Notes under the pieces: generated by a model
What the model saw: only the letters and a program-made list of their open reading frames with translations
Told to the model about the DNA's origin: nothing
The model's database searches: none
Assembly: GCF_003946205.1 (NCBI RefSeq)
Contig: NZ_RHOS01000001.1
Coordinates: 124,001-188,000, forward strand
Direction: 5' to 3'
Origin: Companilactobacillus keshanensis
Lineage (GTDB): Bacteria; Bacillota; Bacilli; Lactobacillales; Lactobacillaceae
DNA length: 64,000 nt
Program-made: the position numbers and the translations under genes
Shown here: positions 1 through 8,091 of the stretch, in pieces
How positions within the stretch are numbered: position 1 is the stretch's first letter
How the letters are laid out: each line of letters starts with the position of its first letter

Positions 1-1419
1 AAGACGTTTAATATTTTTGTCAGCAACTGGTAATTGTAAATTCCAAGGTAATTTCCAATCACCAATTTTCACATTCCAATATTGTTCTCCATCAGGGTTA
101 CCTTTTTGTTTATACGACCAATCAAATGTAGATAGAACTCTAGAAAGTCCATGTCCATATTTTTTATTTCGATTTTTATTTATAATTTTTTCATGGAGTT
201 CCTTTGGAGAATTCATAACTTCAACATCGTACTCGAGATCTCTAGCTAGAGGCTGTAATATACCGTTATAAACAAAATTATTCAACCAATCGGTTGTTTT
301 TACACTAGCCCTCATTCTAAGCTGTTGAGTTAATTCGACATAATTATTTTTTTTCTTTGCTTCAGCCTCTAAATCTAAAATTTTTTTATTTTCCCAATAC
401 TCTTCCGTTTTTAATATTTGTTTCCTATCAAAAACGACAACTATTGTTTTTGCAAATTTTCTTAAATCTTCTAGTTGATTTTTACCTCGATAACTTTGTT
501 TACCCTGAGTCCATAAGAGATGTGCTTCATCAACAACAATAGTATCTGTTTTTTCATCTGGATGTTTTTCGTGTTCTAAAATAAAATGCGTGGGCTTACT
601 AATCATGTCATCACTAGGACTCTTCATCCATTTTAATTTCATTCCTAGCTGACGATAAACTTTAAGTTGCTCTTCATGATTAACTAGCAAATAATCTTTA
701 GGACCATTTATATCCTTACCAGAAAGAATCGTATGGAATAAGTGACTTAATAGTACCGTTTTCCCCGTCCCTGCGGTTCCTTCAATAAAAATTATTTGTC
801 CTAATTCAGGGTTAACACTAGTTTCAAAGATTTTCCTTGAAATAATTCCCATAGCTTTCTCTTGCTCATTAGTTAATCTATGAAATGGAGATATTTTATA
901 TAGTGCAGTATCTATAGCAGCAGATGAATCCACAGGAAATAAATATTTATATCTATTATGTAAATTATCCCAAATATCTTTAAATAATTTCATCATATAA
1001 AAAGAAGTAAAATACCTATTCTGGGCATTAAATTTTTGATTAAGATTGTATTTAACATTTTCCATTCCATTAAGAGACATAATAAATTGATTTTCAATAT
1101 CTAAAGTCAACGATTTATTAAAAAAAGGATGTCCTATGATCAACATTTCAGACTTTTCATTATTAGATAAATATTTCCAATTTTCTTCATTATTACTTAA
1201 ATGTTCCTTAGTTCTACGATTGATATCATCAGTTTCTCCAACATAAGTTGTATATTTACCAGTCTTATCCCTTCTATAAATGATATAAACTGTAGGATAT
1301 TCAGACAAAAGAATTTGGTCTTTTTTACTATCATGAACTAATTCTGAATTAAGATTTATTAGTCCATCTTTACTATAATTAACTTTCTTTATAATTGGTT
1401 CGCTATTAAGTGTATCCAC
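1..1419 (-). CDS. GIY-YIG nuclease domain fused to DUF2075 P-loop ATPase (3' end beyond the window)
   Basis: Reading the minus strand from a GTG at 1419 gives 473 codons without a stop up to the window edge, so the C-terminus is missing. AGGTGA lies about 7 nt before the GTG and decides the start. Residues 44-75 carry a GIY-YIG core (VYIIYR, then YVGETDDINRR and H73; the likely catalytic Glu is E109). A P-loop follows: Walker A GTAGTGKT at about 214-221 and Walker B VVDEAH at about 295-300. This order matches GIY-YIG plus DUF2075 (COG3410, Schlafen-related helicase-like) proteins. Expected role is nucleotide-driven nucleic-acid cleavage; the substrate is unknown. The start is 10 nt after the MazG-like stop, so the two are probably cotranscribed and translationally coupled. 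Domain calls are confident, the biological role is not. Confidence 0.85.
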   Translation of the reverse strand, partial: MDTLNSEPIIKKVNYSKDGLINLNSELVHDSKKDQILLSEYPTVYIIYRRDKTGKYTTYVGETDDINRRTKEHLSNNEENWKYLSNNEKSEMLIIGHPFFNKSLTLDIENQFIMSLNGMENVKYNLNQKFNAQNRYFTSFYMMKLFKDIWDNLHNRYKYLFPVDSSAAIDTALYKISPFHRLTNEQEKAMGIISRKIFETSVNPELGQIIFIEGTAGTGKTVLLSHLFHTILSGKDINGPKDYLLVNHEEQLKVYRQLGMKLKWMKSPSDDMISKPTHFILEHEKHPDEKTDTIVVDEAHLLWTQGKQSYRGKNQLEDLRKFAKTIVVVFDRKQILKTEEYWENKKILDLEAEAKKKNNYVELTQQLRMRASVKTTDWLNNFVYNGILQPLARDLEYDVEVMNSPKELHEKIINKNRNKKYGHGLSRVLSTFDWSYKQKGNPDGEQYWNVKIGDWKLPWNLQLPVADKNIKRL

Positions 1420-1429
1420 GTTTCGTCAC

Positions 1430-1747
1430 CTATTTCTTAGAAAAATCCCAACTTCTATGTTGATTAACATCATTTTTTTTAATAACTAATTCATTTGGAT
1501 CAACATTCAATTTATCGCACATATAGTATGCATATGTTAAAACATCAGCAAGTTCCATTTTTAAATTTTCTTTATCTTCATTAGAAAGATCATCATCTTT
1601 GGATTTCCAAAGGAATATTTTTTCCACCTCGGAACTTTCTATTCCTAAAGCACGTGAAAGATTAATAAGACTATGATACTCATTCCAATTTTTAGATTCT
1701 CTAAACTTAATTAATTTACTGATTGTTTCTTCATATGAATAACTCAT
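1430..1747 (-). CDS. MazG-like nucleoside triphosphate pyrophosphohydrolase
   Basis: A 105-residue all-alpha NTP-PPase of the MazG/RS21-C6 type, expected to hydrolyse (d)NTPs to NMP and pyrophosphate. Both metal-binding halves are visible: ESSEVEK (E..E) in the first helix pair and ELADVL (E..D) in the second, followed by the usual K..N..R tail. The start is set at ATG 1747 because GGAGG sits 7 nt before it; a longer in-frame extension would run into the upstream terminator. A TATAAT (1776-1781) follows that terminator and could be its own promoter. It overlaps nothing and ends 10 nt before the GIY-YIG/DUF2075 gene. The single-domain form is typical of house-cleaning or defence-associated MazG proteins, and the neighbour favours the latter. 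Confidence 0.88.
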   Translation of the reverse strand: MSYSYEETISKLIKFRESKNWNEYHSLINLSRALGIESSEVEKIFLWKSKDDDLSNEDKENLKMELADVLTYAYYMCDKLNVDPNELVIKKNDVNQHRSWDFSKK

Positions 1748-1783
1748 TTGCAACCTCCGTAATACTATCAATTTTATTATATC

Positions 1784-1812
1784 AAAAAAAGCGACCCTCT
1801 TTCGAGAATCGC
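1784..1812 (-). terminator. Rho-independent terminator of the shikimate operon
   Basis: On the minus strand GCGATTCTC-GAAA-GAGGGTCGC forms a hairpin followed by seven T. It lies directly after the aroE stop at 1823 and before the MazG promoter, separating the two transcription units. Confidence 0.8.
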
Positions 1813-1822
1813 CCACAATCAC

Positions 1823-2689
1823 CTAAAAGAACAATTTCTTAACATCTTCAACGGCCATATCTTCACCGGTATAAAGTTTGAATGCTGCGGCACCTTGCCA
1901 AACGAGCATCCCTTGCCCACCGATTACTTTACTGCCTTTAGCCTTTGCATCTTGTAGCATCTTTGTTTCCGTTGGATTGTAAACTGTGTCGGTTACAACC
2001 AAATCTTCACGAAAGACGCTTGTGTCAGTAATGTTAGTATCGTCGATATTTGGAGCCATACCTACCTTTGTAGCATTGGCCAAAACATCACTACTATTAA
2101 TAGAAGCTTTTAGTTCGGTTTCGTCATTAATATCACCAACGGTTACTTTACAATCAGGAACTTTTGCCATTATTTTATCGGCCATTTTCTCAGCATTGGA
2201 GAAGAAATCATCTTTGGGATTAAAGATATGAATTTCTTTAGCACCATCCAAGGCTACTTGGACTGCAATGGCCGTTCCAGCACCTCCAGCTCCTAAGATC
2301 GTAAATATTTTATCTGCTGGTTCTACACCATTTTGTCTAATATTGGCAACATAGCCAGCGCCATCAGTATTATTACCTGTCAAAACCCCTTCGTCATTTA
2401 CAATCGTATTGACGGCTCCGATAAGTTCAGCGGCTGGTGATAACTTATCGACCAATTGAGCGGCCACACCTTTACATGGCATCGTTATATTAGCGCCACG
2501 CATGTTAAACATTTTCATAATACTGATTGCCTTGGGCATTTCTTCTGCTGTTATATCAAATGCCAAGTATGCATAGTTAATACCTGCATGATCAAAACTA
2601 AAATTATACATTGCGGGTGAGCCGGAATGTGATACCGGAGTACCGAATAAACCTAACATTCTGGTTCTGCCATCGATCCATTTTTCCAT
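1823..2689 (-). CDS. aroE: Shikimate/quinate dehydrogenase family protein (AroE paralogue 1)
   Basis: 288 residues with the two AroE domains. The substrate side shows HSGSPAMYN (S22, S24), PCK (K73, catalytic Lys), GAVNT (N94) and NNTDG (D109, catalytic Asp); the cofactor side shows the glycine loop GAGGAG (133-138) and a C-terminal GGQGMLVWQG. The NADP-specific NRTxxR motif is replaced by FNPKDD, which suggests NAD(H) use, as in catabolic YdiB/quinate-type enzymes. It would oxidise shikimate or quinate reversibly to 3-dehydroshikimate or 3-dehydroquinate. It is the last gene of a minus-strand operon, 27 nt after the second AroE, and is followed by a terminator. A biosynthetic role is less likely because no other aromatic-pathway genes are here and the neighbours are transporters and a dehydratase-like enzyme. 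Confidence 0.9.
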   Translation of the reverse strand: MEKWIDGRTRMLGLFGTPVSHSGSPAMYNFSFDHAGINYAYLAFDITAEEMPKAISIMKMFNMRGANITMPCKGVAAQLVDKLSPAAELIGAVNTIVNDEGVLTGNNTDGAGYVANIRQNGVEPADKIFTILGAGGAGTAIAVQVALDGAKEIHIFNPKDDFFSNAEKMADKIMAKVPDCKVTVGDINDETELKASINSSDVLANATKVGMAPNIDDTNITDTSVFREDLVVTDTVYNPTETKMLQDAKAKGSKVIGGQGMLVWQGAAAFKLYTGEDMAVEDVKKLFF

Positions 2690-2716
2690 AATTAACGCAC
2701 CCTTTCAATCATTAAC

Positions 2717-3592
2717 TTACTTTGCTTGTTCTTTTTCATATGCTTGATATTCGTCAGTTGGCATTTCTTTACCAGTGAACAATTTATATGCTTCAGCACC
2801 TTGCCACAACAACATTCCTTTACCAGGGATGGCTTTAGCACCAATTTCTTCAGCATCTTCGATCAATTTAGTCTTTAATGGATTATAAACTGTATCGGCA
2901 ACGATCAAGTCAGAACGTAACATTGATTTATCAACTAATGATTGACCATCTAATGGCTTCATACCAACGATAGTTGCGTTAACTAGGATGTCTGCATTTT
3001 CAATTTCTTCCTTTAGTAATTCCTGATTTGATAATGGATAAACGTCAACGTCTACTTCTGGTGTTTCATCTTCCAGTTTTTCTTTTGTTTCTTCAGCATT
3101 ACTAAAGAATTCATCGTCCTGATTAAAAATTGAAATTGATTTTGCTCCATCAAGAGCGGCTTGTACTTGAAGAGCGGTTGCGGCACCGCCGGCACCAATA
3201 ACAACTAATTTTTTACCTTTAATGTCGATACCATTTTCTTTAAGATTACGAACAAATCCAATTCCATCAGTAATATGACCTGTTAATTTTCCATCATCAT
3301 TAACGATCACGTTGATAGCTCCAATAATTTTAGCGGCTGGTGAAAGATCATCGACAAGTGATGCGGCAACGGTCTTACATGGCATCGTAACGTTTGAACC
3401 TCTAACCTTAAATAATTTCAAAGCTTCAATGGCTTCTGGCATTTGTTCTTTCTTAACATCAAAGGCCATATATGCATAATCTAAACCTTGATTTTGAAAG
3501 CTGAAATTATACATTGCGGGTGAACCAGAATGTCCGACTGGTGTTCCTAAAAGTGTGAATAAGCCTGTTGTTCCTGAGATATGTTTTTCCAT
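2717..3592 (-). CDS. aroE: Shikimate/quinate dehydrogenase family protein (AroE paralogue 2)
   Basis: 291 residues, clearly homologous to the downstream AroE along its whole length. K73 and D109 are kept, but NNTDG becomes HITDG and GAVNT becomes GAINV, so two conserved substrate-pocket positions differ from paralogue 1. The glycine loop is GAGGAA and the cofactor-specificity loop reads FNQDDE, whose acidic residues favour NAD over NADP. The start has GAGGAG 9-10 nt upstream. It follows the SDR gene after a 78-nt gap holding a hairpin and precedes paralogue 1 by 27 nt. The pocket changes suggest a different polyol substrate from its partner, for example quinate versus shikimate; which one takes which cannot be told from sequence. 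Confidence 0.88.
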   Translation of the reverse strand: MEKHISGTTGLFTLLGTPVGHSGSPAMYNFSFQNQGLDYAYMAFDVKKEQMPEAIEALKLFKVRGSNVTMPCKTVAASLVDDLSPAAKIIGAINVIVNDDGKLTGHITDGIGFVRNLKENGIDIKGKKLVVIGAGGAATALQVQAALDGAKSISIFNQDDEFFSNAEETKEKLEDETPEVDVDVYPLSNQELLKEEIENADILVNATIVGMKPLDGQSLVDKSMLRSDLIVADTVYNPLKTKLIEDAEEIGAKAIPGKGMLLWQGAEAYKLFTGKEMPTDEYQAYEKEQAK

Positions 3593-3614
3593 GATTACTA
3601 ACTCCTCTTTAGTA

Positions 3615-3644
3615 AAACAGAGACAATCTCTTGTCTCTGTTTTG
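3615..3644 (-). terminator. Intercistronic hairpin between the SDR and aroE genes
   Basis: A perfect 12-bp inverted repeat (AAAACAGAGACA / TGTCTCTGTTTT, 6-nt loop) sits between two genes of one operon, 22 nt before the AroE2 start. The minus-strand U tract is short (TTTT), so partial termination or a stabilising mRNA end is more likely than full termination. Confidence 0.6.
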
Positions 3645-3670
3645 TTTTTATTTATGTTTGCAGGTTGGTT

Positions 3671-4510
3671 TTATTTTTTTGCAGGTTGATGATGTTCAAC
3701 GGCATATCCACGACGGCCACCTGGCTTTGGTGTCATATCACCCATCATAATTCCAAATCCGCCTTCAACTGTTAACTCTCCACCATTGGTGTAATCTGAA
3801 CGATCACTCGATAGATACATAACTGCGTTAGCAATATCATCGATCGTACCGATTCTACGACTGGCAGTTAGGCGCTTGCGACCTTTTTCAACTTCGGGAT
3901 CACTGTAGAATCCAGCTGACAAAGGTGTCTTAACAAAACATGGAAGGATACAGTTACTACGCACTCCGTATTGGCCCCATTCAGCGGCAATTTGACGTGA
4001 CAACATGTTAACTGCAGCTTTAGTTGTACTATATCCAGCACTGTATGTTTCTGGGAAACGTGAAGCAATTGTTGAAATGTGTAACAATGTTCCATGTTTT
4101 TGTTCGATCATCACTTTACCAAATCTTTGTGACATTAAGAAGTAACCGGTTACATTAACATTTAATGAAGTCTTCCATTCGTCCAAACGAAGATCTTCTA
4201 GTGGAGAAAATCTTAAAATGGCAGCTGTATTAAGCACGACATCGACTTTTCCAAAAGTATCAACAACTTTCTTAACCGCTGCATCAACTTCATCTTCATT
4301 AGTAGTGTCACATTTAACCGCTAATGTTGGTACGTTATATTCCTCATGAAGTTTCTTAGCGTAATCATTAACTTTGTCTTCTAATAAATCGACCATTACT
4401 ACTGATGCGCCTTGTTTTGCATACTCTTCACAGAACTTAGTACCCATACCACCAACAGCACCTGTTACAACACAAACTTTTCCGTCTAATCCTAACCAAC
4501 TATCACTCAT
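3671..4510 (-). CDS. Short-chain dehydrogenase/reductase (QuiA-like context)
   Basis: 279 residues, a classical SDR: TGAVGGMG cofactor loop near residue 17, NTAA in place of NNAG near 95, catalytic Ser in HISTIAS and the YSTTK (YxxxK) pair near 158. An Asp at the end of beta-2 (VDLLED) suggests NAD. The extended C-terminus (GGRRGYAVEHHQPAKK) is unusual for the family. GGAGG lies 7 nt before ATG 4510. It follows the dehydratase-like gene by 22 nt in the same operon, so it probably oxidises a cyclic polyol such as quinate or shikimate, or a derivative. Substrate is inferred from context only. Confidence 0.85.
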   Translation of the reverse strand: MSDSWLGLDGKVCVVTGAVGGMGTKFCEEYAKQGASVVMVDLLEDKVNDYAKKLHEEYNVPTLAVKCDTTNEDEVDAAVKKVVDTFGKVDVVLNTAAILRFSPLEDLRLDEWKTSLNVNVTGYFLMSQRFGKVMIEQKHGTLLHISTIASRFPETYSAGYSTTKAAVNMLSRQIAAEWGQYGVRSNCILPCFVKTPLSAGFYSDPEVEKGRKRLTASRRIGTIDDIANAVMYLSSDRSDYTNGGELTVEGGFGIMMGDMTPKPGGRRGYAVEHHQPAKK

Positions 4511-4532
4511 AATATTTCCTCCTACTTTTTAA

Positions 4533-5384
4533 CTAAGCGTTAACTTCTTCTTTTAAAATTTCTGGCCATGCTTCTTCAAGAACTTTAACTGTTCCCTTGT
4601 ATGTATAATCTGCTGTGTAATCAATTCCTTGTGATAGATAATTATCGGAGATAACTTCAACACCGATAACCTTAGGATCTACACCAGCATCCTTGATCAT
4701 TTTGACAAATCCGGCTGTATCCATTTCGCCCATTCCTGGAGCTAGACGATCATGCATTGATTCATCACGTAAAATTGATTCTGCGTATGGACGTGTGTAT
4801 GCGTCGTCAATTTGGATCGAAACAACTTTCTTAGCTTGTTCCTTTGTTAATAGATCGTATGGTTGTCCCGCTCTTACCCAGTGCCACATATCAAGAAGCA
4901 TCATAACGTTGTCACAATTTGCTTTTTGCATGATCTTCCAAGTCTTGTCCAAGTTTGGTAAACCACTATAAGGCATTGGCTCTAAAGCAATGATCCATTT
5001 GCCAGCACGACTTGCTAATTCTTGTAATTTCTTAGCTGAGAAGTCTACTGAATATGATTCCATAAGTCCAGTATTGATATGTTTTACTCCAAACAGTTCA
5101 CACATGTGGAAACACATTTGTTCCTTGTATTTTTGTTCGTATGATCTTGGTTCCTCACACCATTGAACAATATATTCAACTTCGGTACATTTGATTCCAT
5201 ATTTATCAAGGATAGCTAGGATATCATCATCTGAAAGTCCTTCGTTAACTGCGTCAACATATGTTTCTGCACGAAGTCCAATTCCGTCGTAACCTGCTTC
5301 ACTAGCTGCCTTTACACGATCTTCGAAACTGCATTTGTCGCCTAATGTCCAAGAACTGATTGTAATGGGATGTGATTTTGTCAT
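4533..5384 (-). CDS. Xylose-isomerase-like TIM-barrel protein, probable 3-dehydroshikimate dehydratase, copy 1
   Basis: 283 residues of the AP-endonuclease-2/sugar phosphate isomerase superfamily. The metal-binding set expected for this fold is in place: E135 (ALEPMP), D165 and H168 (LLDMWHW), an acidic/polar strand end QIDD (191-194) and E243 (GVEVIS). The family includes AsbF/QuiC-type 3-dehydroshikimate dehydratases, which make protocatechuate; the AroE and SDR neighbours favour that activity over a sugar isomerase. ATG 5384 is chosen because GGAGGA is 7 nt upstream; an in-frame TTG at 5399 would lie upstream of that ribosome site. First gene of the operon, with a LysR-type operator and promoter upstream. 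The 8092-8943 gene is a paralogue differing at only 7 of 283 residues. Confidence 0.82.
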   Translation of the reverse strand: MTKSHPITISSWTLGDKCSFEDRVKAASEAGYDGIGLRAETYVDAVNEGLSDDDILAILDKYGIKCTEVEYIVQWCEEPRSYEQKYKEQMCFHMCELFGVKHINTGLMESYSVDFSAKKLQELASRAGKWIIALEPMPYSGLPNLDKTWKIMQKANCDNVMMLLDMWHWVRAGQPYDLLTKEQAKKVVSIQIDDAYTRPYAESILRDESMHDRLAPGMGEMDTAGFVKMIKDAGVDPKVIGVEVISDNYLSQGIDYTADYTYKGTVKVLEEAWPEILKEEVNA

Positions 5385-5454
5385 GATTGATTCCTCCAAA
5401 TTGATTTTTATATTCTCTTGTTCGTTCCTTCACGTGAAAAACTTTACAAGTACA

Positions 5455-5483
5455 ATTTAAGCTCTGTCACGTGTTAAGTCCAA
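5455..5483 (-). promoter_or_regulatory. Promoter of dehydratase-copy-1/SDR/aroE operon
   Basis: Minus strand: -35 TTGGAC (5483-5478), 17-nt spacer, -10 TTAAAT (5460-5455), predicted start near 5448. The same -35, spacer length and a similar -10 occur before the paralogous operon. CACGTG palindromes at 5431-5436 and 5468-5473 flank the -10 and could be further protein sites. Confidence 0.7.
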
Positions 5484-5504
5484 TTACTATATTTTTATAA
5501 ACCT

Positions 5505-5519
5505 ATAACTAAAAGTTAT
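5505..5519. promoter_or_regulatory. LysR-type operator (T-N11-A palindrome) of operon 1
   Basis: ATAAC-TAAAA-GTTAT is a perfect 15-bp inverted repeat containing T-N11-A. Its centre lies about 64 bp upstream of the predicted start, the usual recognition position for LysR regulators. Nearly the same sequence, with one arm mismatch, occurs at 9065-9079. Confidence 0.72.
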
Positions 5520-5522
5520 TGA

Positions 5523-6761
5523 TTATTTTTCGTGAATAAAATGATACTTGTGACATCTAAAGAATAAAAACAACATCACTGCAACGCCAGCTACTGTTAC
5601 TGTCGCATCAATGGCGAAAACATGGATCATACTTTGTGCCGTGTCATCAATAATGAACGTAGAAACAAATGGTCCAACGAAATAAGTTAGAGCGGCGGCA
5701 AAGCTATAATATCCTGTGACCTTCCCTTTTTTATCAGGGAAATATTGTGAAATTATTGTTAATCCTACCTGCCAAATACCACCAGCGGCAAAGAAACCGA
5801 TGACGATACTCGTAATTCTTACTAGTAAATAACTTGGAAAAGTTATCATCAAAACTAAGAACAATCCCGCTATGGCGGAATAAAGCATCATAACGTGATA
5901 CGGCTGAGCTTTTCTGATAACCACAGAAGTAATGAATACTGAGATCAGTGAAGATAAGGCATACCAAGAGACTAATTCTTTGGATGCTGCTTCAGATAGA
6001 TTCAAAACGGTAGTTCCAAAATGTGGAATGTATTGTGAATACATGTAAAAAGTGAATGAGATCGTAAATCCGATGATGATCAGTCCAACTCCATCAATAC
6101 TCATTTTTGGTAGATTACCTTTTACTGGTTTCTCAGTTTCTACCGACTGATCCTCTTTTACTTTTACTGGTTCGGTTGCTTCAACAGGGTCCAACCTATC
6201 TTTATTGAACTTAATCATGAATATTGCAATGACATCTAAGAACAATAGAACTGACATTATTGGCAAAACAATGGAAACACTTGATACGGCGGCAACTACG
6301 AATGGCAATAATGTTTGTGACAAAGACATGCAAGCTTTAACTAATGAATTCATACTTGCTGCCTTAGTTGGAAATGCTTCTGTTAAAGCTGGATAGGCAC
6401 CTGAATCATCAAACGAATTGGCCGCACCTAAGAAAAGAGTAAAGAAGCATGCCATATAAACGTTGCGACTCAGTATTAATCCCATTAAGAAAATGATATT
6501 AGCAATTAACCCGATCACCATCGTATTTCTACGACCAAATCTATCTGACATCCAGCCGGCAAAGATAACCGTCACCAAATGTCCGATACCTACCATGGAA
6601 ATGACCGTTGAAATTCCTTTCACATTAGTATTCCATAGGCGCATAAATTGTTGACTGTATTGAGAAACAATCAAGATCGAAGAACCCCAAACAAAGTAAT
6701 TAAAGTAAACAGTTGCGGCAATCAAACTTGGCCGATATTTTTTTCTATTCATAAGCTTCAC
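5523..6761 (-). CDS. MFS transporter (shikimate/quinate cluster, 1)
   Basis: 412 residues, about 12 hydrophobic segments with a charged central loop (around residues 195-220). The MFS motif A appears between TM2 and TM3 as GWMSDRFGRR. The GTG at 6761 is preferred because AAGGAT lies 7 nt upstream; ATG 6752 would leave 16 nt. It follows the other MFS gene by 75 nt and ends only 3 nt before the operator of the next operon, with no visible terminator, so read-through into the dehydratase-SDR-aroE operon is likely. Expected cargo is a hydroaromatic acid such as quinate or shikimate, or export of the product; the direction is not visible. Confidence 0.85.
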   Translation of the reverse strand: MKLMNRKKYRPSLIAATVYFNYFVWGSSILIVSQYSQQFMRLWNTNVKGISTVISMVGIGHLVTVIFAGWMSDRFGRRNTMVIGLIANIIFLMGLILSRNVYMACFFTLFLGAANSFDDSGAYPALTEAFPTKAASMNSLVKACMSLSQTLLPFVVAAVSSVSIVLPIMSVLLFLDVIAIFMIKFNKDRLDPVEATEPVKVKEDQSVETEKPVKGNLPKMSIDGVGLIIIGFTISFTFYMYSQYIPHFGTTVLNLSEAASKELVSWYALSSLISVFITSVVIRKAQPYHVMMLYSAIAGLFLVLMITFPSYLLVRITSIVIGFFAAGGIWQVGLTIISQYFPDKKGKVTGYYSFAAALTYFVGPFVSTFIIDDTAQSMIHVFAIDATVTVAGVAVMLFLFFRCHKYHFIHEK

Positions 6762-6836
6762 AACTCTTATCCTTGTTTTAAAATTTCTTTAGAGTCTCGA
6801 TCCAAAATTGTCCCCACTGAATTTCAAAACAATAAT

Positions 6837-8087
6837 TTATTCGACAACCGTTTCAGATTCGTCCTCTTTAACAGTTTTCTTTTGACCACTTTTAACGATC
6901 AATGCTAAACAAACTCCGACAATTGTAATAATGACGTTTAATAAAATTATCATTCTCGGTGCACTTCCACCAGTACTCTTTGTAATAAATGCGGCTAAAG
7001 ATAACATGGCGTAATTAGCAACACTAGAACTGATCATACATAACGACGTTGCAAGACCTTTGTCCCGTGGGAAAAATTCGATAGTCGTTGATGTAGCAAG
7101 CTGTAGAACCCCACCTGCGGCCGCATAACCGATCAAGAAACTAGCAATATAAAGCATTGTTGGTGTTTGGATAAAGTAACTTAGTAATAACGTAATAATA
7201 GAAATAGTTGGATATAGTACTAAAACCGTTGATTCTTTAAGCCCTAAGCGAATCAATTGAGCTGTCAGTAGCACCGCTATAGCGGCTCCAGCTGCATAAA
7301 ATGATTGTAGAGAACTTGGATTTTTAAGTCCGTAACTCTTACCTAACTCCTGGTTACAGTTCAGCCAGAGCATGAATGTTGTTGAACTAGTAAATCCGAT
7401 CAAGATTGCGGCAATGGCGGCTGGTGTAAAATGAATTTTATGTTTCTCTTTCTTAACTTCGTTTTTATCTTCACCAGCCACGGCATTTGCTACTGGTAAT
7501 GGCAAAACTAGAACTAAAAAGGCGTCAACTAACATTAAGAATCCACAAATAATAAAGATCGTCTTGTATGACATATTTGCCATAGCAACCCAGCCGATAA
7601 AGAATGGCAATAAGAATTGAGCCACAACAACTGAGAATTTAGTGAATATATTGGCAATCGATGCTGATTTAGGAAACATTTCCATCAAACTTGGTGATAC
7701 ACAAGTGTCCAAGAATGAATTAGCGATACCATTCAAAACACCGATAGCGTATGCAAACCAAAATGATGGTGAGAATGCTATCCCAAAGAAATAGCATGAA
7801 TATAGAAGTGTCCCAATAAGACCACTGACACGACGACCTAATTTATCAGAAACTGGTCCGGCAAATGGATAAGCAATCAACCTTCCTAGTCCAAATGCAG
7901 CAACTACGGAAACAACCATACTGACATCAACGAGTCCAGATGGTAAATTACTTGCTCCCCAAGCATTAGCAAATTGTTCTTTATACTGGCTCAAAATCGA
8001 TGAAGCAATTCCAAGCATAAAGTAAGCGAAATACAACGCTAGTGCTGTGGGTAAAAATCTTTTAGTATTTGTTTTTACTTCTGCCAT
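6837..8087 (-). CDS. MFS transporter (shikimate/quinate cluster, 2)
   Basis: 416 residues, about 12 TM segments, motif A present as GPVSDKLGRR, charged central loop around residues 205-215. ATG 8087 is chosen: AAGGAG, overlapping the stop of the upstream gene, lies 7 nt before it, whereas an upstream in-frame ATG would lie inside that gene with no ribosome site. The 4-nt gap to the upstream dehydratase-like gene indicates coupled translation. It is only distantly similar to the other MFS carrier of the cluster, so the two may move different compounds, for example substrate in and protocatechuate out. Confidence 0.86.
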   Translation of the reverse strand: MAEVKTNTKRFLPTALALYFAYFMLGIASSILSQYKEQFANAWGASNLPSGLVDVSMVVSVVAAFGLGRLIAYPFAGPVSDKLGRRVSGLIGTLLYSCYFFGIAFSPSFWFAYAIGVLNGIANSFLDTCVSPSLMEMFPKSASIANIFTKFSVVVAQFLLPFFIGWVAMANMSYKTIFIICGFLMLVDAFLVLVLPLPVANAVAGEDKNEVKKEKHKIHFTPAAIAAILIGFTSSTTFMLWLNCNQELGKSYGLKNPSSLQSFYAAGAAIAVLLTAQLIRLGLKESTVLVLYPTISIITLLLSYFIQTPTMLYIASFLIGYAAAGGVLQLATSTTIEFFPRDKGLATSLCMISSSVANYAMLSLAAFITKSTGGSAPRMIILLNVIITIVGVCLALIVKSGQKKTVKEDESETVVE

Positions 8088-8091
8088 ATTT

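Noticed and set aside
17-542. Plus-strand open frames at the left edge
   Set aside because: They are opposite to the GIY-YIG/DUF2075 gene, lack ribosome sites and give no recognisable protein.
1986-2231. Plus-strand open frame opposite aroE
   Set aside because: It is a shadow of the real gene with no ribosome site.
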